5,204 nucleotides of DNA. It comes from Syntrophomonadaceae bacterium (GTDB lineage: Bacteria > Bacillota > Dethiobacteria > DTU022). Numbering within the stretch: the first letter of the stretch is position 1; each line of letters begins with the position of its first letter. Of the stretch, positions 1 through 5,204 are shown piece after piece. Below the pieces are notes generated by a model. That model was given only the letters and a program-made list of their open reading frames with translations, was not told the DNA's origin and made no database searches. The DNA lies in the NCBI GenBank assembly GCA_007130585.1, contig SLSE01000126.1, positions 1-5,204 on the forward strand, written 5' to 3'. Both the position numbers and the translations under genes were made by a program.

Positions 1-731
1 CAGAGGTAACTGCTGCCGTAAAAGTGGCCCATGTCCCAGGGAGGCTCGGTGCCGACCCTGTTCAGCGCGGCGACAAAATAGGCATTAGCCACGGCATGGG
101 CAGGCTGTTCCAGCTTCCACAGGTATTCGGAAAGGCCGGCCACTGTTGCCGAGGGGTTGAATACAATTTCCGCGCCGTTAAGGCCTAAGATACGGGGTCC
201 TTCAGGAAAATGACGGTCGTAGCAGATATAAACGCCGATCCTGGCAAAAGCGGTCTGGAATACCGGGTGACCCATGTTGCCCGGCTTGAAATAGAATTTT
301 TCCCAGAAACCGGTAGCCTTTGATTTTCCGGCCTGAACATGGGGAATATGGATTTTGCGGAATTTGCCGAGATATGAACCATCGGCATCGATAACTGCTG
401 CTGTATTGTAATAAATACCGGGAATGTCTTCTTCATAGAGAGGGGCGATAATGACCATCCCGTATTTTTTTGCCTGCTCCTGCATTAACCTGGTGGTCGG
501 GCCGTCCGGAATTCTTTCCGTGGCTTCATACCACCTGGTATCCTGTTCCGCACAAAAATAGGGGCCGGTGAAGATCTCCTGGAGACAGACAATCTGTGCT
601 TTCTGTTCAGCTGCTTCCCTGATCATATCCAGGTGTTTTTCAACTGCCGCTTCATAATGCTTCCTGACCGGCTCGTCACCGTGTACTTCATGGCCGGCCT
701 GAATCAGGGCTACTTTTACATTTCTGCTCAT
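1..731 (-). CDS. Nitrilase-superfamily carbon-nitrogen hydrolase, beta-ureidopropionase-like (3' end cut by window edge)
   Basis: Visible are 243 residues from the start codon; the C-terminus lies beyond the left edge. The Glu-Lys-Cys triad of the nitrilase superfamily is complete: Glu52 (CLQEIF), Lys126 (GKFRKIHIP) and Cys170 (YICYDRH). Among the branches, the stretches GHPVFQT (154-160), FNPSAT (191-196), NRVGTE (224-229) and the FYGSSY motif near the end match beta-ureidopropionase (N-carbamoyl-beta-alanine amidohydrolase, cytosolic) better than N-carbamoylputrescine amidase, though the early GPYFC segment is shared with the latter. The family reaction releases ammonia and CO2 from a carbamoyl amine; the exact substrate here is inferred. 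The ATG start is set by GGGAGGA at 738-744, six bases upstream. Only 49 bases separate it from the aspartate-semialdehyde dehydrogenase gene, with no terminator visible, so co-transcription is likely. Family is very sure; substrate moderately so. Confidence 0.9.
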   Translation of the reverse strand, partial: MSRNVKVALIQAGHEVHGDEPVRKHYEAAVEKHLDMIREAAEQKAQIVCLQEIFTGPYFCAEQDTRWYEATERIPDGPTTRLMQEQAKKYGMVIIAPLYEEDIPGIYYNTAAVIDADGSYLGKFRKIHIPHVQAGKSKATGFWEKFYFKPGNMGHPVFQTAFARIGVYICYDRHFPEGPRILGLNGAEIVFNPSATVAGLSEYLWKLEQPAHAVANAYFVAALNRVGTEPPWDMGHFYGSSYL

Positions 732-737
732 TGCATT

Positions 738-744
738 TCCTCCC
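738..744 (-). promoter_or_regulatory. Ribosome binding site of the carbon-nitrogen hydrolase
   Basis: On the minus strand this reads GGGAGGA, followed by a six-base spacer and ATG at 731. It fixes the start of the hydrolase. The remaining bases up to the preceding stop codon (745-780) show no hairpin with a U-run, so the gene is probably read through from upstream. Confidence 0.75.
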
Positions 745-780
745 AGCGCTTGTTATTGATTTTTCACCAAACGGACTAAA

Positions 781-1803
781 TCAGATCAACAATTCAGCGA
801 TTTGAATAGAATTGGTAGCCGCCCCTTTACGGATGTTGTCTGACACCACCCACAGGTTAAGCCCGTATGTTACGGAATGATCGGGGCGAATACGGCCGAC
901 ATAAACGGCATCGCTGCCTTCGGCTTCCAGCGGTGTTGGGTATTCCAGCTGCCCCGGGTTATCTATGACTGACACGCCGGGAGCTTTTTCCAGCAGTGCG
1001 CGGGCCCCGGCAGCACTGAGCGGCCCTTCGAACTCAAGGTTAAGGGCTATGGAATGCCCCGTGGCAACCGGCACCCTGACAGTGGTAGCGGTAACGGGAA
1101 GACCCGGGAGATGCATTATTTTCCTGGTCTCCCTGATCATTTTAATCTCTTCTTTGCAGTAGCCGTCTTCGACAAATACGTCAATCTGGGGAACAAGGTT
1201 AAAAGCCAGCTGATAAGTGCGCAGGGCGCCCCCGTGGGGAATGCGCTCTGTTTTAACAGGCCTGCCGTCAAGGTGGGCGCGGCAGTTCTCCTGCAACTCT
1301 TCGAGGGCTTCCTTACCTGCCCCTGAAACAGCCTGGTAAGTGGCGGCGACTACCCGCCTGATCGCCACGGCATCCTGGAGGGGTTTTAAAGCCACGACCA
1401 TCTGAATCGTAGAGCAGTTCGGGTTGGCAATTATGCCGCTGTGTTTAAAAGCATCGTCGGGGTTTACCTCGGGCACTACCAGGGGGACCTCTTCATCCAT
1501 CCGGAAAGCGCTGCTGTTGTCGATAACCACGCTTCCGCGTTTGGCCGCTTCCGGGGCCAGTTCCCTGCTCAGGTCCCCGCCGGCACTGAAAAAAGCAAAA
1601 TCAACACCCTCGAAAGAAGGGGGGACTGCTTCCTCCACTGTATATGTTTCAGATCCAACCCGGATTTCCTTTCCTGCCGAACGGGCTGAAGCCAGCAGTT
1701 TCAGGTTCTTTAACGGAAAGCGTCGTTCAATCAGAACTTCGATCATTTTGCGGCCTACCATTCCCGTGGCGCCTACAATTGCTACACTGTACTTTTTGGT
1801 CAC
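781..1803 (-). CDS. asd: Aspartate-semialdehyde dehydrogenase
   Basis: This cytosolic enzyme makes L-aspartate 4-semialdehyde from L-4-aspartyl phosphate with NADPH, the branch step to lysine/diaminopimelate, threonine and methionine. The 340-residue length is normal. Visible motifs: N-terminal nucleotide-binding loop VGATGMVG (10-17), phosphate-binding Arg101 in SSAFRMD, catalytic Cys130 in NPNCSTIQ, YQAVSGAG (156-163), HGGALRTYQLAFNLVPQID (190-208), substrate-binding Arg243 and general base His250 in RVPVATGHS. No key residue is missing. The start is GTG at 1803, supported by AGGAGG seven bases upstream; its GTGA overlaps the TGA stop of the rseC-like gene by 4 bp, which suggests translational coupling. 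The usual dapA, dapG or lysC neighbours are absent from the visible region. An N-acetyl-glutamyl-phosphate reductase (ArgC) is ruled out by the NPNCSTIQ and VPVATGHS motifs. Confidence 0.97.
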   Translation of the reverse strand: MTKKYSVAIVGATGMVGRKMIEVLIERRFPLKNLKLLASARSAGKEIRVGSETYTVEEAVPPSFEGVDFAFFSAGGDLSRELAPEAAKRGSVVIDNSSAFRMDEEVPLVVPEVNPDDAFKHSGIIANPNCSTIQMVVALKPLQDAVAIRRVVAATYQAVSGAGKEALEELQENCRAHLDGRPVKTERIPHGGALRTYQLAFNLVPQIDVFVEDGYCKEEIKMIRETRKIMHLPGLPVTATTVRVPVATGHSIALNLEFEGPLSAAGARALLEKAPGVSVIDNPGQLEYPTPLEAEGSDAVYVGRIRPDHSVTYGLNLWVVSDNIRKGAATNSIQIAELLI

Positions 1804-2291
1804 CGGTTCTCCTCCTGATCTATTTGCTCTCCGGGCATATCATCTTCACACTCCGGTTTATCCAGCAAAAAGCCGGTTATATTCGGTTTATACTGCGGAT
1901 TATCTTTAACCCTGTGATCCCACCTGCGGATCATTAAATATATTGCTGCCATCAGGATAAAGCCCACCGCCACTGCCTGCAAATCCTGGTTTCCGTCGTA
2001 ACCAAGGCTTCCTGCTGCCTGGAGCCAGAAGAAAATACCGGCCATCAGGCCCAGGAGGGGCACGATGTATAACATAAAAGCCAGGAAAATAACCTGGCGG
2101 TCATCTGATTCAACGACCACCCGCTGCCCTTTTTCAGCGCGGATGGGATTGTGTGCTTCAATCGTTACTTTTCGTTTCGCGGAGCCGCTCATAATGCCGC
2201 ACTTCCCGCATGAACCGCAGATCAGGTGACGCTGCAGGGTAACATCGGCAACATCACCCCTGGTTTCTGAAATAATTCCGTATTGTTCCAT
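1800..2291 (-). CDS. RseC/MucC family (SoxR-reducing system type) membrane protein
   Basis: This 163-residue protein has the RseC/MucC layout. It begins with a soluble beta-type domain containing a Cys cluster (C25-x2-C28-x2-C31-G), followed by a basic/polar stretch (ARG-rich around 38-51), two membrane segments (about 67-91 and 104-122) with a short outside loop, and a charged cytoplasmic tail including QYKPNI (133-138). In gamma-proteobacteria RseC is linked to sigma-E control and to reduction of SoxR with the Rsx/Rnf complex; its biochemical role is unsettled, and in clostridia it is unknown. The E. coli protein has C-x2-C-x5-C, so the cluster here is tighter. The tail after 147 is strongly acidic. 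An ATG at 2291 is chosen over a TTG at 2297, because GGGAGGTGA lies nine bases (from GGAGG) before the ATG but only three before the TTG. It is the first gene of its unit and overlaps asd by 4 bp. Confidence 0.85.
   Translation of the reverse strand: MEQYGIISETRGDVADVTLQRHLICGSCGKCGIMSGSAKRKVTIEAHNPIRAEKGQRVVVESDDRQVIFLAFMLYIVPLLGLMAGIFFWLQAAGSLGYDGNQDLQAVAVGFILMAAIYLMIRRWDHRVKDNPQYKPNITGFLLDKPECEDDMPGEQIDQEENR
1811..1816 (-). promoter_or_regulatory. Ribosome binding site of asd
   Basis: AGGAGG on the minus strand, seven bases before the GTG at 1803. It lies inside the last codons of the upstream rseC-like gene and supports the non-ATG start of asd. Confidence 0.75.
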
Positions 2292-2297
2292 TATCAA

Positions 2298-2306
2298 TCA
2301 CCTCCC
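2298..2306 (-). promoter_or_regulatory. Ribosome binding site of the rseC-like gene
   Basis: The minus strand reads GGGAGGTGA, almost the full complement of the 16S rRNA 3' end. The GGAGG core is nine bases from ATG 2291 and only three from TTG 2297, so it decides for the ATG. Confidence 0.75.
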
Positions 2307-2320
2307 GGGAAGTTAAATAA

Positions 2321-2349
2321 ATCTTAGCACAACGAGACACCGGTAACAA
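2321..2349 (-). promoter_or_regulatory. Putative sigma-A promoter for the rseC-asd-hydrolase unit
   Basis: On the minus strand, TTGTTA (2344-2349, 4 of 6 matches to the -35 consensus) is followed by a 17-base spacer and TAAGAT (2321-2326, 4 of 6 matches to -10). TGC just before the -10 makes it an extended -10 element. Transcription would start near 2314, leaving a leader of roughly 23 bases before the start codon, which holds the ribosome binding site. It is in the right place, between the upstream operon's terminator and the first gene. Prediction by eye only. Confidence 0.5.
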
Positions 2350-2411
2350 GTGCACAACTGCAGGCTCTATAAGTAAAGAGGAAGAAACCAGGAGTACTTT
2401 TTTGCTGATCT
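2350..2411. other. Intergenic remainder between terminator and promoter
   Basis: Sixty-two bases with no open frame, hairpin or repeat I can support. The GTGCAC palindrome at about 2350-2355 sits just upstream of the putative -35 box, but it is too short to call an operator. Confidence 0.4.
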
Positions 2412-2453
2412 GAGAAAAGAAAAGAGCACCTCCCGAACGGTGAAGTGCCCTTT
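2412..2453 (-). terminator. Intrinsic terminator of the Flx-type operon
   Basis: On the minus strand, AAAGGGCAC (2445-2453) pairs with GUGCUCUUU (2421-2429), with one G-U wobble. A few inner pairs, including CC/GG around a GUUC loop, extend the stem with one bulge. The 3' arm runs into UUUUCUUUUCUC. It starts 24 bases after the stop of the FAD/NAD-binding subunit gene and separates the two transcription units. Confidence 0.8.
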
Positions 2454-2476
2454 CCGGTTTGTTTATTTTTCCGCTC

Positions 2477-3325
2477 TCAGGCGAAAGCTTCGGGTATTTC
2501 TTTCAGAACAGCGTAGTTAAAAACGGGGCCGTCTTTACAGACATACATGTTTCCGGCATTGCACCGGCCGCATTTGCCGACGCCGCATTTCATCCTGTTT
2601 TCCAGGGTGGTGTAAATTTGTTCGTCTCCGAAGCCCAGCTTTTTCAGGTTTTCAAGGACGAAACGGATCATGATCGGCGGACCGCAGGTGATCGCTATGG
2701 TGTTTTCCGGCGAAGGGTTCAGATCCAAAAGCATCTGGGGCACAAAACCGACATTGTGCTCCCAGCCTTCTTCCTCGACATCGATCGTGAGGTGGCAGGC
2801 CAGGTCATTGGTCCTGCTCATTTCGTCGAATTCACCTTTGAAACAGAGATCGTTTGAGGTACGGGCCCCGTAAATCATGGTCAGCCCCTCGTATTTATCC
2901 ATGTTGGCCTTAACGTACTCGACGATCGGGCGCAGGGGCGCCTGCCCGATACCGCCGCCAATAGTCAGGATTTTTTTGCCCTGCCATTCATCAACGGGAA
3001 AATTGTTGCCGTACGGACCGCGCACCATCATTTTATCTCCCGGCTCTAGCTGGTGCAGGGCCTGGGTTACCTTACCCATGCGCATTACAGAAAAACGCAG
3101 GAAGTCTCCCTCGGTCGGGGAGCAGGATATGGATATCATGCTTTCGCCGACGCCGAGCACGCCAATCATGGCACACTGCCCGGGAAGGTGGCTCCATTTT
3201 TCACGCACTTTTTCATCGTCGAAAACGACTTTAAAGGTTTTTATGCAGCGTTCGCCGCCAGTTTCATACCAGGTTTCCTTAACGGTAGCCGGGTACGGGA
3301 TGTAGGGGTTTTCTATGGTTTTCAT
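2477..3325 (-). CDS. flxA: FAD/NAD(P)-binding oxidoreductase subunit (FlxA / sulfhydrogenase gamma / AsrB type)
   Basis: This 282-residue protein belongs to the ferredoxin-NADP reductase-like group that includes sulfhydrogenase HydG, anaerobic sulfite reductase AsrB and FlxA. Domains in order: an FAD-binding barrel with RFSVMRMGKVTQAL (77-90) and GDKMMVRGPYGN (97-107); a nucleotide-binding fold with the Gly-rich GGGIGQAPLRP (123-133), YGARTSNDL (152-160) and TCGPPIM (213-219); and a C-terminal [2Fe-2S] motif C247-x4-C252-x2-C255-x7-C263, as in the dihydroorotate dehydrogenase electron-transfer subunit. It would move electrons between NAD(P)H, FAD and the iron-sulfur partners encoded just upstream. 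The ATG at 3325 is chosen because AAGGAGG precedes it by four bases and its ATGA overlaps the upstream TGA stop. A longer frame from GTG 3391 lacks a ribosome site. It is the last gene of the operon. FlxA is preferred over AsrB because of the neighbours, but the symbol is by homology only. Confidence 0.88.
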   Translation of the reverse strand: MKTIENPYIPYPATVKETWYETGGERCIKTFKVVFDDEKVREKWSHLPGQCAMIGVLGVGESMISISCSPTEGDFLRFSVMRMGKVTQALHQLEPGDKMMVRGPYGNNFPVDEWQGKKILTIGGGIGQAPLRPIVEYVKANMDKYEGLTMIYGARTSNDLCFKGEFDEMSRTNDLACHLTIDVEEEGWEHNVGFVPQMLLDLNPSPENTIAITCGPPIMIRFVLENLKKLGFGDEQIYTTLENRMKCGVGKCGRCNAGNMYVCKDGPVFNYAVLKEIPEAFA

Positions 3326-4335
3326 AGCGCCTCCTTCACCTGCCTTATGGTTTCGATAATGTCGATATTGACAGGACAGAGGTTGGAACACCGGCCGCAG
3401 CCGACGCAGGCAATCACGTCAAACTTATCGACATAGTAACTGTATTTATGACTGATGCGGTTCCTGGTTCGCTCCCTGCGGGTCGGGCGGGGATTGTGCC
3501 CCGATGTATGCATGGTATATTCGTCAAACATGCAGGAATCCCAGGTTCGCATGCGTCTGCCGTCAAAACCTTCCAGCTCATCCTGGATATCGAAACAGTG
3601 ACAGGTGGGGCATAAGTAGGTGCAGGTACCGCAGCCCAGGCAGGAGGCTGCCACCTTCTGCCAGAGGGGATCTTCCCACAGGCCGGGAAGGCCTTCAGGC
3701 ACACCTTCAGTATCCACTGACCGTTTAATTTTTTGCTCTGCTTCTGCAACCAGCTTTTCTTTTTCCTTCAGGGCATCTTCTCCGGCTTCTTCCATCAGGT
3801 CCCGGGTTTCAGACAGGAGCGTTTTCCCTTTTTCTGTTACCGCTTCCACCAGGTAGCTGTCGCCAAGATCTGTCAGCAACAGGTCAAGCCCTTCTGTTGA
3901 AGCGGGGCCGCCGCCCACTGAAGGACAGAAGCAATTCATGCCGGGCTCGCTGCAGGCCAGCCCGACCAGGGTAGTCAATTCCCGCCGTCTGACGAAGTAG
4001 GGATCGTCAATATCCCACTTAAAAAGCTTCTCCACGATGGTCATCGCCCGGGCGTCGCAGGGGCGCAGCCCCAGGACAACGGTTTCCCGGTCCGGCAGGG
4101 GCTCTTCCACCTGTTCTCCTTTTGCCTGAAACTTAAGCATCGTTTCAGTCTGGGGAAAGAGCGCTCCCTTGGGAGGCACCCTGGTATTGTTATAGTCGAG
4201 GACAGGCGCATCTCCTTCGTCTACCGCTGCAAAGCGCATCGCATCGCCATCAGCCTGCGGAGCAAGGATATTTTTACCGGCCAGTTTCCCGACGAATTCA
4301 GGCCACTTTTCTTTGTTCAACAGCATCGCTGACAT
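3322..4335 (-). CDS. 4Fe-4S dicluster protein, sulfhydrogenase-beta / AsrA type (FlxB/FlxC-like)
   Basis: This 337-residue cytosolic electron carrier has the HydB/AsrA layout. The N-terminal half carries the family signatures GLRPCDARA (89-97, Cys93), DDPYFVRRRE (110-119) and CFCPSVGGGP (135-144, with Cys128 nearby). A charged, helical, probably coiled-coil linker (about 175-207) follows. The C-terminal half has two 4Fe-4S motifs: C232-x2-C235-x2-C238-x3-C242-P, followed by extra C245 and C247, and C310-x2-C313-x2-C316-x3-C320-P. It likely passes electrons between the FAD/NAD subunit encoded next, which overlaps it by 4 bp, and the iron-sulfur protein encoded before it. The ATG at 4335 is preferred over a GTG at 4344: GAGGTG lies six bases before the ATG, whereas it overlaps the GTG. 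A sulfite reductase role (AsrA) is less likely, because no siroheme AsrC gene follows. Which of the names FlxB or FlxC applies is uncertain. Confidence 0.88.
   Translation of the reverse strand: MSAMLLNKEKWPEFVGKLAGKNILAPQADGDAMRFAAVDEGDAPVLDYNNTRVPPKGALFPQTETMLKFQAKGEQVEEPLPDRETVVLGLRPCDARAMTIVEKLFKWDIDDPYFVRRRELTTLVGLACSEPGMNCFCPSVGGGPASTEGLDLLLTDLGDSYLVEAVTEKGKTLLSETRDLMEEAGEDALKEKEKLVAEAEQKIKRSVDTEGVPEGLPGLWEDPLWQKVAASCLGCGTCTYLCPTCHCFDIQDELEGFDGRRMRTWDSCMFDEYTMHTSGHNPRPTRRERTRNRISHKYSYYVDKFDVIACVGCGRCSNLCPVNIDIIETIRQVKEAL
3330..3336 (-). promoter_or_regulatory. Ribosome binding site of the flxA-like gene
   Basis: AAGGAGG on the minus strand, four bases before ATG 3325 and within the last codons of the upstream gene. 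It decides against the longer GTG 3391 start. Confidence 0.75.
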
Positions 4336-4341
4336 ATCACC

Positions 4342-4347
4342 CACCTC
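4342..4347 (-). promoter_or_regulatory. Ribosome binding site of the sulfhydrogenase-beta-like gene
   Basis: GAGGTG on the minus strand, six bases before ATG 4335. It overlaps the TAG stop (4347-4349) of the upstream gene, and the alternative GTG start at 4342-4344 lies inside it, so the ATG is the better start. Confidence 0.6.
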
Positions 4348-5204
4348 TAGAGTATGAAGTCCTCGGGATCATCAGGCTTAAAGCTGGCCTGGAACGGTTC
4401 GGCATCGGGATCTACTCCCGGCTCGAAATCGTACTTGTCCCTTATTTCCCGGGCCAGTTTGCGATTTAACCTGCCCAGGGGTATATTAGCCGGGCAAACC
4501 CGTTCGCACTCGCCGCACTCGATACAGCGACCGGCCAGGTGAAAAGCCCGGGCGATATTAAAAGCGGTATTCTCGGAAAAGTTGACTGAACGGTTCACCC
4601 AGGTTGGGTTAAGACGATCGAGAATACAGTCCTGGCAGTAGCAGAGCGGGCACACGTTGCGGCAGCTGTAACAGCGCACGCACTTATCAAACTGTTCCGC
4701 CCAGTATTCCGAGCGCTCTTCCGAATTTTTCTCCTCAATTTCCTGAACTGCCGTATCCTTGTCCGGCTCCCGGGTTTCCACCGGTTCATCCAGCATAATA
4801 TCGCTGATTACCGGGTTGGGATAGCGGCAGAGGCGACATTTTTCGGCCAGGAGTTCGTCCCTGCTGATTTTTGTTTCTTCATTGCCGCGGGTAAGCAGAA
4901 AGTCTTTCCCGTCCCATTTCATCTCTGCCGGCTCTTCTGTCTCAGGATATTTTTCAGCCAGCAGAGCGGTGTCGACAACTCCGGGACAGGGGCACCCGAT
5001 TACGATTACTTCTTCACGCCCGATCCCTTTTTCTACCAGGAGCTGGGTTACGGCCCTGCTGTCACAGCCTTTTACCATCAGGGCAACTTTGCGGGTATCC
5101 GGTTCCTGGCCGCGCGGCACCGGCAGCTGTTCCACAAGGGTCAGGTATGTTGCCAGGTTGGCGGTGCAGAGGGGCGAAAAGATCAGCTCTGCAGCGCCGG
5201 CGGC
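4347..5204 (-). CDS. 4Fe-4S ferredoxin-type protein of an Flx/Hdr-linked complex (5' end cut by window edge)
   Basis: The visible 285 residues have no start codon that must be used. The frame stays open to the right edge, and the first residues (including FSPLCTANLATYL, visible 9-21) look like family sequence, so the true start is outside the window; GTG 5135 is probably internal. The N-terminal part has VKGCDSRAV (44-52) and VIGCPCPGVVD (68-78), resembling the F420-hydrogenase/dehydrogenase beta-subunit N-domain. Next comes CRLCRYPNP (123-131), an acidic Glu-rich stretch (about 141-170), and two 4Fe-4S motifs: C175-x2-C178-x2-C181-x3-C185-P with extra C188, C190 and C193, and C227-x2-C230-x2-C233-x3-C237-P. 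There is no signal peptide or membrane segment in view. It likely links the flavin subunit encoded two genes downstream to an Hdr-type module expected upstream. Eleven bases separate its stop from the next start. Electron-transfer role is sure; the partner is inferred. Confidence 0.85.
   Translation of the reverse strand, partial: AAGAAELIFSPLCTANLATYLTLVEQLPVPRGQEPDTRKVALMVKGCDSRAVTQLLVEKGIGREEVIVIGCPCPGVVDTALLAEKYPETEEPAEMKWDGKDFLLTRGNEETKISRDELLAEKCRLCRYPNPVISDIMLDEPVETREPDKDTAVQEIEEKNSEERSEYWAEQFDKCVRCYSCRNVCPLCYCQDCILDRLNPTWVNRSVNFSENTAFNIARAFHLAGRCIECGECERVCPANIPLGRLNRKLAREIRDKYDFEPGVDPDAEPFQASFKPDDPEDFIL

Noticed and set aside
185..436. Minus-strand frame of 83 codons
   Set aside because: Out of frame within the carbon-nitrogen hydrolase, whose catalytic triad lies in the other frame.
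745..750. AGCGCT palindrome just upstream of the hydrolase ribosome binding site
   Set aside because: Six bases are too short for an operator call and it is not followed by a U-run, so it is not a terminator either.
1424..1909. Plus-strand open frame of 161 codons
   Set aside because: It lies antisense to asd and the end of the rseC-like gene, both of which have clear family motifs. The translated product has no recognisable motif and is Ser/Arg/Pro-rich, as shadow frames often are.
2378..2404. Possible plus-strand hairpin leading into a T-run near ggagtactttttt
   Set aside because: Only about five base pairs with a long loop can be formed, and there is no plus-strand gene for it to end.
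2459..2857. Plus-strand open frame of 132 codons starting beside the terminator
   Set aside because: It is antisense to the C-terminal [2Fe-2S] and nucleotide-binding region of the flxA-like gene, has no good ribosome binding site and shows no family signature.
3326..3391. 22-residue N-terminal extension of the flxA-like protein from GTG 3391
   Set aside because: No ribosome binding site precedes GTG 3391 and it would overlap the upstream gene by 70 bp. ATG 3325 has AAGGAGG and a standard ATGA junction.
2877..3436. Two overlapping plus-strand open frames of 142 and 127 codons
   Set aside because: Both are antisense to the flxA-like gene and the end of the gene upstream of it; no motifs, and they overlap each other in different frames.
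3414..3749. Minus-strand frame of 111 codons with many Cys and Pro
   Set aside because: It is an out-of-frame reading of the dicluster ferredoxin domain; the Cys-rich look comes from the real gene's codons.

Overview
All supported genes in this window lie on the minus strand, so transcription runs from high to low coordinates. The genes look like those of an anaerobic clostridial-type Firmicute, such as a syntroph, sulfate reducer or acetogen of the Peptococcaceae kind. This is an inference from the strong GGAGG-type ribosome binding sites, tightly packed genes, a Cys-rich flavin/iron-sulfur oxidoreductase module and moderately high G+C. No marker gene in the window fixes the taxon.

Region 1 (5204 to 2477) is the 3' part of a redox operon. 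It holds a 4Fe-4S protein that runs off the right edge, a second dicluster 4Fe-4S protein of the sulfhydrogenase-beta/AsrA type, and an FAD/NAD(P)-binding subunit with a C-terminal [2Fe-2S] motif (sulfhydrogenase-gamma/AsrB/FlxA type). This trio matches the Flx (flavin oxidoreductase) set that partners heterodisulfide reductase HdrABC in anaerobes. The HdrABC and MvhD/FlxD genes are not in the window and, if present, should lie beyond the right edge. The operon ends in a good intrinsic terminator at about 2412-2453.

Region 2 (2411 to 2292) is the only real intergenic space. It carries the terminator tail, a plausible sigma-A promoter (TTGTTA-17-TAAGAT with an extended -10) and a near-perfect Shine-Dalgarno site.

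Region 3 (2291 to 1) is a second, tightly spaced transcription unit. It encodes a small two-helix membrane protein of the RseC/MucC family, aspartate-semialdehyde dehydrogenase (start overlaps the rseC stop by 4 bp) and a nitrilase-superfamily amidohydrolase closest to beta-ureidopropionase, which is cut by the left edge. The enzymes suggest aspartate-family amino acid synthesis next to beta-alanine/pyrimidine-type carbamoyl amide hydrolysis. Why a redox membrane protein leads the unit is unknown.

No RNA genes, insertion sequences, CRISPR arrays or long repeats were seen. Several gene starts are moved here from the longest open frame on the basis of ribosome binding sites.
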